A DNA stretch of 9,035 nucleotides from CAZQIC01 sp964593555. GTDB taxonomy: Bacteria; Bacteroidota; Bacteroidia; JAFLBG01. Every line of letters begins with the position of its first letter. The stretch's first letter is position 1. The notes beneath the pieces are model-generated. The model worked only from the letters and a program-made list of their open reading frames with translations. It did not search any database and was not told the origin of the DNA. Made by a program: the position numbers and the translations under genes. The stretch lies in contig CAZQIC010000164.1 in the NCBI GenBank assembly GCA_964593555.1, positions 1 to 9,035 on the forward strand, read 5' to 3'. This document shows positions 1 to 6,500 of the stretch, one piece after another.

Positions 1-48
1 AAAAAAAAATACGGTTACATTTGTTAAAATCAATTAATAGAACCTCCC
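1..48. mobile_element. Possible end of a repeated/insertion element (left edge)
   Basis: This AT-rich stretch begins with a nine-base A run. It joins abruptly to receiver-domain coding sequence at about position 48. Read outwards on the minus strand it starts GGGAGGTTCTA, which matches GGGAGTTCTA at the right-edge junction (8983) with one extra G. The next 28 bases show weaker agreement, including a shared TAAC near the end. Two similar ends facing inwards at two broken genes is what two copies of an insertion sequence would give. No transposase is visible, the family cannot be named, and a chimeric assembly end remains possible. Confidence 0.35.
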
Positions 49-296
49 TTAATATGCCAAAGAAAAATGGGAAAGATGTTTTAAAATGGTTGAAGGCGCA
101 TACTACATATTGCCGTATCCCAGTGGTTATTTTAACAACACCCAGTAATGAAGAAGAAGTTAATTTACTTTATTCAATGGGAGCCGCTGCCTATTTTATA
201 AAACCCTTTTCTGTTCCCGAGCTTTCTGAGATTATTAAAAAACTTTATTTGTTGTGGCTGGATGGCACAGCAGTTTTGCCTACATTCAGGCAGTAA
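3..296 (+). CDS. Response regulator receiver domain, 5'-truncated fragment
   Basis: This is the C-terminal half of a single-domain CheY/Rcp1-like response regulator. The reading frame is open to the left edge, but recognisable homology starts only at about position 48 with 'LNMPKKNG', the segment that directly follows the phospho-acceptor aspartate. The residue where that Asp should stand is Ser. The N-terminal acidic pair, strands 1-3 and the Asp are all absent. What remains contains the 'VVILTTPS' switch Thr, 'AAAYFIKPFS' with the conserved Lys-Pro, the last helix 'ELSEIIKKLYLLWL', and a short tail with 'VLP' typical of Rcp1-like proteins. A TTG at 21 could serve as a start, but it lies in the unrelated edge sequence, so I do not believe it. 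As seen, the product cannot be phosphorylated. It is either a pseudogene or a gene cut by the assembly. It converges with the response regulator gene ending at 306, 9 bp away. Confidence 0.75.
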   Translation, partial: KKIRLHLLKSINRTSLNMPKKNGKDVLKWLKAHTTYCRIPVVILTTPSNEEEVNLLYSMGAAAYFIKPFSVPELSEIIKKLYLLWLDGTAVLPTFRQ

Positions 297-305
297 TGTA
301 AAGCG

Positions 306-692
306 CTACCACTTTGATATTTCCATAGCGGATTTGAAAAAAGGTTTAATAATATATCCTGATATCCCCAATTTTTCTACTTCTGCTTTATCTATTGCCT
401 CATCAGAAGTTGTTAAAACATATACTTTTATATCTTTCATTTTTGGGTCATTACGTAATATTTTTAAAAATTCAAATCCATTCATCTTTGGCATGTTAAG
501 GTCAAGATATATTACCGATGGAAATGGGTCCATCTTTTCCGCGCTTCTGCCGTATAGTTTATCCAAAGCTTCCCTTCCGTTATGGGCAATATACATTGGC
601 CTGTTAATGTTGAGTTTTTTAAACGCTCTTTGAAGATCCATAATATCGATATAATCATCTTCAATTAATAATATAGCTCCGTCATGTTCCAT
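306..692 (-). CDS. Rcp1-like single-domain response regulator
   Basis: A cytoplasmic phospho-acceptor protein of 128 residues if started at the ATG at 690-692. That start puts 'AILLIEDD' at the N-terminus as usual for the family. A longer frame from 734 would add 14 residues overlapping the upstream gene and is less likely. Visible receiver residues are the acidic group E11-D12-D13, phospho-acceptor D64 in 'IYLDLNMPKMNG', switch T94/T95 in 'VLTTS', and K116 in 'GYIIKP'. There is no output domain. The family (Rcp1 of cyanobacterial phytochrome Cph1 is the type member) takes phosphate from a partner histidine kinase. The probable partner is the CHASE3 kinase, whose stop codon lies 7 bp upstream, so the two are likely co-transcribed. 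The protein ends only 11 residues after K-P, so the usual last helix is short compared with relatives of about 140-150 residues. It may still fold, but dimer or partner contacts on that face could be altered. Confidence 0.88.
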   Translation of the reverse strand: MEHDGAILLIEDDYIDIMDLQRAFKKLNINRPMYIAHNGREALDKLYGRSAEKMDPFPSVIYLDLNMPKMNGFEFLKILRNDPKMKDIKVYVLTTSDEAIDKAEVEKLGISGYIIKPFFKSAMEISKW

Positions 693-699
693 ACTTATC

Positions 700-2172
700 T
701 TAATTTTTTGGCCAGGTAAAAATAAACCGTGCACCTTTTCCTAAATCAGAATTTACCTTTACAGTTCCATCATTCTCTTCCACAATTTTTTTAACAATTG
801 CGAGACCAACGCCCGTGCTTTCGTAGGCATCCCTTTCTTTTAAAGTCTGAAAAATTCCAAATATTTTCTCGTGGTAATCTTTTTCAATTCCGGGCCCATC
901 GTCCTCTATTTCGAATTCGTAAAGATTGGCTAGTGTTTTATACCGTATCCATATATTTCCCTTTGTTCCGGTATGATGCTTTATCGCATTTGTAATGAGA
1001 TTTGAAAAAACCTGCTGTAGTTGAAGTTTGTTGGTATTGCAAATGGGCAATTTTTCCGGAAGGGAAATGGTGAAATTTTTCGGAAGGCTAATGAAATCAA
1101 GAATTTCTGTTATAAGTGCTGAAATATCGACTTTTTCTTTTTTCTTTTCTGCAAAGTTAATCCTGGAAAATGCTAACAATCCTTCTATCATATTTTCCAT
1201 ACGCCTGATGCGACCTCTTATCAATTCAAGATATTTTTGAGCTTCAACAGGAATATTGTGAATTGTATCTTCCTGGATCCAGTTCATAATATTATCTATT
1301 CCCCTCAAAGGAGCTTTGAGATCATGGGACACAACATATGCGAATTGATTCAGCTCCTTGTTTTTTTTATTTAACTCGTTAAAAGTAATGTCTAGTTTTT
1401 GGGCCATACTGTTGAGCGACATTGATAATGCTGTAAACTCATCATTGTTTTTATCAGATATATTTACCTTAAAATTACCTTTCGAAATGTCTTCTGCTAA
1501 AACAACCATGTTGTTTATTCTCTTACTTATGGTGCGTATTATATAAAACGCGCAAAGCGCTGCGATCAAAAAGGAAAATACGGTTAAATAAGTAGTGGAG
1601 TTTCTTATTGAACTTACAGAAGCAAGTATACTGTTATTCCGCGTTTGTCTCAATTCATTTTCTATTTTGTTAAAGAAATCAAATTTCCTACGGATTTCAT
1701 CCACTATTTTTTTTCCTGTTTCCTTACTTAATTTATTGGTTAAAAGGTATTCATACATTTTCGAATCGTTATTAATTAACGAAATATTTTTTGCAGCAAT
1801 TATTTTTTCCGAATAATTGTGAACCCAGTTATTGTGGAGTTTTTGAATTTCATTTATTCTTGCCAGTTGATTATCATTTGTGCTTAGCATGCTTCGCAGC
1901 TGCTCAAATAGTATAGGAGTTTCTTTTGCCCCATTGGTATATGATGTTAAAAAATTTGGATTTGCAGTTAAAAGATATCCTCTGAATCCATTTTCCATGT
2001 CAATTATCTCCCGCTGTAATTTTTCAGCAATTGCCACTCTTTCCTCTGATTGAGACAGCCAGTCAATATTTTTATTTATTTTTTCTGAGAATTGATAATT
2101 GAAAATGTGTTCCACTAAAAACAACAGTAGTATTAAAAAAAATCCTAAAAACAATTTAACAGACAATTTCAT
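700..2172 (-). CDS. CHASE3-HAMP membrane sensor histidine kinase
   Basis: A membrane sensor kinase of 490 residues. A hydrophobic segment at 7-20 and a second at about 193-212 bracket an extracytoplasmic region of about 170 residues. Its helical character and the 'ENGFRGYLLT' motif (60-69) mark a CHASE3 sensor domain, whose ligands are generally unknown. A HAMP linker follows (about 213-265), then a HisKA domain with phospho-acceptor H283 in 'VSHDLKAPLRG', and an ATPase domain with N395 in the N box, 'DDGPG' at 424-428, the F-box region near 438-441, and 'TGVGLAI' at 453-459. All catalytic motifs look intact. It starts at the ATG at 2170-2172. No good Shine-Dalgarno site precedes it, which is common in Bacteroidota. 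The gene sits after a 149-bp gap containing inverted repeats, so it may have its own promoter. It is followed after 7 bp by the small response regulator, its likely phosphorylation partner. Confidence 0.9.
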   Translation of the reverse strand: MKLSVKLFLGFFLILLLFLVEHIFNYQFSEKINKNIDWLSQSEERVAIAEKLQREIIDMENGFRGYLLTANPNFLTSYTNGAKETPILFEQLRSMLSTNDNQLARINEIQKLHNNWVHNYSEKIIAAKNISLINNDSKMYEYLLTNKLSKETGKKIVDEIRRKFDFFNKIENELRQTRNNSILASVSSIRNSTTYLTVFSFLIAALCAFYIIRTISKRINNMVVLAEDISKGNFKVNISDKNNDEFTALSMSLNSMAQKLDITFNELNKKNKELNQFAYVVSHDLKAPLRGIDNIMNWIQEDTIHNIPVEAQKYLELIRGRIRRMENMIEGLLAFSRINFAEKKKEKVDISALITEILDFISLPKNFTISLPEKLPICNTNKLQLQQVFSNLITNAIKHHTGTKGNIWIRYKTLANLYEFEIEDDGPGIEKDYHEKIFGIFQTLKERDAYESTGVGLAIVKKIVEENDGTVKVNSDLGKGARFIFTWPKN

Positions 2173-2193
2173 GCGTATACATTTTTATATTCT

Positions 2194-2239
2194 TGATGGT
2201 CGCGTGCTTGCCTGCCGTCGGGCAGGGTATACGCCATCA
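2194..2239. repeat. Bulged inverted repeat/hairpin in leader of CHASE3 kinase gene
   Basis: An outer 8-bp stem pairs TGATGG+CG (2194-2199, 2201-2202, with T2200 bulged) with CGCCATCA (2232-2239). Inside it is a perfect GC-rich 6-bp stem CCTGCC/GGCAGG (2211-2216 and 2221-2226) with a GTCG loop. This stands out in otherwise AT-rich DNA. An overlapping 8-bp inverted pair GCGTATAC (2173-2180) and GTATACGC (2227-2234) offers an alternative pairing that reaches the base just before the kinase start codon. It could be a structured 5' leader of the minus-strand kinase mRNA, an operator, or a dispersed palindromic repeat of the REP type. The choice needs a genome-wide search. Confidence 0.5.
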
Positions 2240-2258
2240 TTTATATTCGTTTCTGTTG

Positions 2259-2280
2259 GTCCAGACGGTAACATCTGGAC
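2259..2280. terminator. Inverted repeat, possible weak terminator after the receiver-kinase gene
   Basis: A perfect 7-bp stem GTCCAGA/TCTGGAC (2259-2265 and 2274-2280) with an 8-base loop lies about 42 bp past the stop codon of the minus-strand gene ending at 2322. The position suits a terminator for that gene. However, no T run follows on the minus strand (a T-rich stretch lies before the stem instead), so it is not a canonical intrinsic terminator. A binding site for a regulator is an equally good reading. Confidence 0.35.
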
Positions 2281-2321
2281 GGCTATTTCATCGTCTCGTT
2301 TTTAAAAAAAATTATTTAAAA

Positions 2322-3572
2322 CTACCTGGAGCCGGCAGTTGTTTCAAGGGGCAAAGTCACCACAAAAGTGGCGCCTTCATTTTCTTTACTCTTTGCACAA
2401 ATATAACCTTTATGTTCTTCAACTATTTTTTTACAGATAGCTAAGCCAATGCCTGTGCCTTCGTATTCCGAATTAAGGTGAAGGCGTTTAAACATGTTGA
2501 AGATTTGTTCTGAATATTGCGGGTCAAAACCAATACCATTATCTTCCACGCAAATTCTGCAATATTTATCTTTTGATGGCTTACTTGAAAAATCCAGGGT
2601 ATCAAATTTAGCTGTTATCCGAATAACCGGATCTTCATTGTTTTTAGAATATTTCAATGAGTTGCCAATTAAATTATGAAACAATGGTTTTATAAGCCCC
2701 GGATGAACGTGCAACTTTGGTAATTTATCTACAAAGATCTTAGCATTCTTTCGCCTGATCTGAACATCAAGATCATTAAGTACTTCTTCGAGTAAAATAT
2801 TCAGGTTGCTATATATAAGCGATTCTTTGGTAACGGAAATTTTTGTAAAAGCTAGTATGTCATTAATAAGAGCCTGCATCCTGGAACAGGCTGATTGTAT
2901 TTTAGAAATGTATTGCTTGTTTTCTTCGTCGGGTGCATTGGTGTGATTTAAACTTAACCTGTCACTAAACATTCTCATTTTTCTCAAGGGCTCTTGTAAA
3001 TCATGAGAAGCCATATAAGCAAAATGATCAAGTTCTTTATTCGTAGATTCCAGGCGGTTTATATTTTCCAGTAATTGTTTGTTTAAATCTTTTACTTTTT
3101 CTTCAGAAGAAATTCTATCCTTGATTTCATTCTCTAAGCTTTTGTTAATAGCAACAAGTTTACGTTCTTGTTCAATGAGTTGATGATTCTTTTTGTATAA
3201 TTCAACAAATACTGAAACTTTTACGCGGAGTAATTCCGGTTGTACCGGCTTATAAATGTAGTCTACAGCTCCTGATGCATATCCCTTAAATACTTTTTCG
3301 TCTCCATAATTATGAGCGGTAATAAAAATGATTGGTATGTGCCTTAATTTTTCACGATCGTAGATCAGGGAAGCGGTTTCCAGTCCGCTCAAATTAGGCA
3401 TTTCAACATCCATGAGTATAAGCGTAAAATCCCATTCGGCCAATAAGATTTTTAATGCTTCCCTGCCCGAGGTTGCTTTAACAATATGATAGTTAATGCC
3501 GAGAATTGTTTCCATAGAAAATAAATTATTTTCTATATCATCAACCAATAATATTTTAGGTCTTAAGGGCAT
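2322..3572 (-). CDS. Receiver-histidine kinase fusion (REC-HisKA-HATPase)
   Basis: A cytoplasmic protein of 416 residues with no membrane segment, built as an N-terminal receiver followed by a kinase core. The receiver (about 5-120) has D11/D12, phospho-acceptor D55 in 'LILMDVEMPN', switch T85 and K108 in 'DYIYKP'. A long charged helix (about 124-182) looks like a coiled-coil signalling linker. The HisKA box has H190 in 'ASHDLQEPLRK', as in Cph1-type kinases. The ATPase domain has N304, 'DNGIG' at 344-348 and 'GTGIGLAI' at 372-379. All key residues are present, so it should be an active kinase whose activity can be set by phosphorylation of its own receiver. Its ATG (3570-3572) lies 5 bp after the stop of the giant poly-HAMP kinase, which strongly suggests one transcript and perhaps translational coupling. 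The giant kinase is the natural candidate to phosphorylate D55 (inference). The 149 bp after it separate it from the CHASE3 kinase gene. Confidence 0.9.
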   Translation of the reverse strand: MPLRPKILLVDDIENNLFSMETILGINYHIVKATSGREALKILLAEWDFTLILMDVEMPNLSGLETASLIYDREKLRHIPIIFITAHNYGDEKVFKGYASGAVDYIYKPVQPELLRVKVSVFVELYKKNHQLIEQERKLVAINKSLENEIKDRISSEEKVKDLNKQLLENINRLESTNKELDHFAYMASHDLQEPLRKMRMFSDRLSLNHTNAPDEENKQYISKIQSACSRMQALINDILAFTKISVTKESLIYSNLNILLEEVLNDLDVQIRRKNAKIFVDKLPKLHVHPGLIKPLFHNLIGNSLKYSKNNEDPVIRITAKFDTLDFSSKPSKDKYCRICVEDNGIGFDPQYSEQIFNMFKRLHLNSEYEGTGIGLAICKKIVEEHKGYICAKSKENEGATFVVTLPLETTAGSR

Positions 3573-3577
3573 AACAA

Positions 3578-6500
3578 TTATTTATAGAACCAAATTCTCA
3601 TCATTGAAAGAAGCTGATCCATTTTAAGCGGCTTTGTGATATAATCGGATGCACCCGCTTCAATACACTTTTGGCGGTCACCTTTCATCGCTTTCGCTGT
3701 TACTGCAATAATCGGAAGCGCGTTGTTTTTGTGTTCACGTCTTATTTTTTGAATCGTTTCATATCCATCCATTTCCGGCATCATGATATCCATTAGTATC
3801 ATTTCTACATTGCTGCCTTCATTCAGGACATTTATTGCTTCCATACCGCTTTCGGCAGTTATTACCTGGATGTTGTATCGCTCGAATACTGTAGTGATAG
3901 CAAAGAGATTACGCACATCATCATCAACAACGAGTACTTTTCGTCCGGATAGAATATCACCCTTCATTCGGATGTTCTCTATCATTCTTCTCTTTTCCAA
4001 TGGAAGCAATGTATAATCAATATGCAGTCGCATCATTGTTTCTTCCAATAAACGATCAAGTGAATTTACATCTTTAAGAACAATACTGCTCGATACTTTA
4101 TTCAGAATAGATACCTCCTCTTTAGTAAAATCCTTCGCAGAATATACTATAATAGGAGTTTTAGGTTTTGTACTACTGATCTCGTTAATTAACTCTATGC
4201 CCGACATATCAGGTAAAGTGTAGTCAACAATTATGCAGTCAAATGGCTTGGTTCTAAGCAGGTTCAATGCTTTTTTCCCTGTAGTGGTAATCGTAAGTTT
4301 TATACTATCCTCTTTTAATAATTTAACAATTTGAGAAGAGTCCAGCTCATTGTCTTCTATTACCAGAATTTGTTTTATTTTTTTAGCATGGAACGCAACA
4401 ACATCTTTAAACAAAACCTCTAATTGGTCGTTGTTAAGCGGCTTCAATATGAAACTTCTTGCTCCTCTTTTTAATGCAAGGATTTTATTCTCCTCGCCTG
4501 AAATTAAGTGAATTGGTATATGTCTGAAGTGCAGGTCATTCTTTAACAGATCTAACACTTTCCATCCGTTTGTGTCAGGTAATTTTACATCAAGTGTAAT
4601 GGCTATTGGTTTGAACCGCGCAACAAAGTCAAAGATCTCAGTGTAATTAGCAGCGATAACTACTTTTAAATTGTCTTTGTGTGCTCTTTCGACCATGATT
4701 TTTCCGAATCGTAAATCATCTTCAATAACAAGCAGCACTTTATCACTTGAAATAATATTCGCTCTGTCATCCCCGGTTTCATTTATCATTTCGCTAATAC
4801 CATCCATTCTTTTCGCTTCAATTCCCTCACGGGTAATTTTCAATGCGTTGAGAACTGTTTCAACATTCTCTTTTTCTTTGGAAGGGAAAAGTTTAAGCTG
4901 ATCAAATGCCGGATCGTTATTGGTGTTACTTTTTTGTGCTTCAATTGCGTCCATTGGTAAGTATAAGGTAAATGTACTACCTCTTCCAACCTCACTATCC
5001 AGTTCAATTGTCCCTCCTAAAAGTTCCGCAAGGCCCCTACTGATAGATAGTCCCAAACCAGTTCCTCCGTACTTGCGGCTTGTTGAACCTTCAGCTTGCT
5101 GGAACGCTTCGAATATGATTGTTTGTTTATCCTGAGGGATACCAATACCGGAATCGGTAATGGAGAATGCTACAACCTGTTTTGCATTTTCAAGTGTCTC
5201 ATTCGTGTTTTTCCAATTTTTAGTGGAGTTGTAAATTTTAAGTTTAACCTCTCCTTTTTCAGTAAACTTAAAGGAGTTAGATAAAAGATTTTTTAATACC
5301 TGGTTCAAACGCTGTGAGTCGGTATCCATTGATTCCGGTAGTTTTGGATCGATCTCAATTTTAAATTTCAGGTTCTTAGCTTCAGAAATTGGCTTAAATG
5401 TTGTTTCAACAAATGCAGATATTTCCGCAAAGCGAATACTTGAAATGTTCGCAGAAATAAATCCGGATTCGATCTTAGAAAGATCCAGGATGTCGTTGAT
5501 CAGTTGCAATAAGTCATCACCACAAGAGTGGATTGTTTTTGCATAACGAATTTGTTTGTCGTTAAGGTTTCCTTCCGCATTTTCAAATAACTGCTGTGCA
5601 AGGATTAGTAAGCTGTTCAATGGTGTTCTTAGCTCATGCGACATGTTTGCCAGGAACTCTGATTTATACTTAGAAGTAAGTGTAAGCTGTTCTGCTTTTT
5701 CTTCGAGCGATCTTCTTGCTTCCTCCACCTCTTTATTTTTCGCCTCCACTTCGTTTTTCTGTTTAACAAGAAGTAATGCTTTATCCTGCAGCTCATCATT
5801 TGTTCTTCTTAATTCTTCCTGCTGAATTTTTAATTCTCCGGCAAGTGATTGCGATTGTGCAAGAAGTTCTTCTGTACGGGAATTTGTTTCAATGGTATTT
5901 AGCACGATGCCAATACTTTCAGTTAACTGACCAAGGAAGTCTAAGTGAGTAGGGCTGAAGGTATCCAGTGACGCTAATTCAATTACTGCTTTTACATTGT
6001 TTTCAAACAATACAGGTAATACGATAAGGTTAGATGGTTTTGCTTTTCCTAAACTTGAGCTGATTTTTATATAATCGTTTGGAATGTTTGATAAAATTAT
6101 TTTTTCTTTTTCAAATGCACATTGTCCAACTAATCCTTCGCCTATAGCAAATTCTTTCGGAATATTTTTATCTGCTTTATATGCGTAAGCTGCTGATAAT
6201 TTCAATTTCGATCTTTCTTCTTCTGAAGAAAGAATATATACGGAACCATAATGTGCACTTACAACTTGTGCAAGCTCCGAAAGAATACGTTTTGTAACTG
6301 TTTTCAAATCCTTCTGGCCCTGCAACATCTGCGTAAATTTCGCAAGATTAGATTTTAACCAGTCTTGCTCCTGGTTTAGTAATGTTGTTTCGCGCAGGTT
6401 GGTGATCATCTGGTTGATGGTGTCTTTTAATTCTTCCACCTCACCTTTAGCATCCACACGTATATTTCTTGTTAAGTCGCCTTTAGTTACTGCGGAGGCT

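Noticed and set aside
262..633. 123-codon plus-strand frame opposite the small response regulator
   Set aside because: The opposite strand has clear receiver motifs. This frame has no recognisable domain and also overlaps the end of the receiver fragment.
693..734. Longer start for the small response regulator giving 142 residues
   Set aside because: The extra 14 residues overlap the upstream kinase coding end and precede the normal receiver N-terminus. The ATG at 690-692 fits family length and operon spacing better.
2173..2321. Bacteroidota-type promoter (TTG / TAnnTTTG) in the gap between kinase genes
   Set aside because: The AT-rich stretches gave no convincing pair of elements at proper spacing, so no promoter is called.
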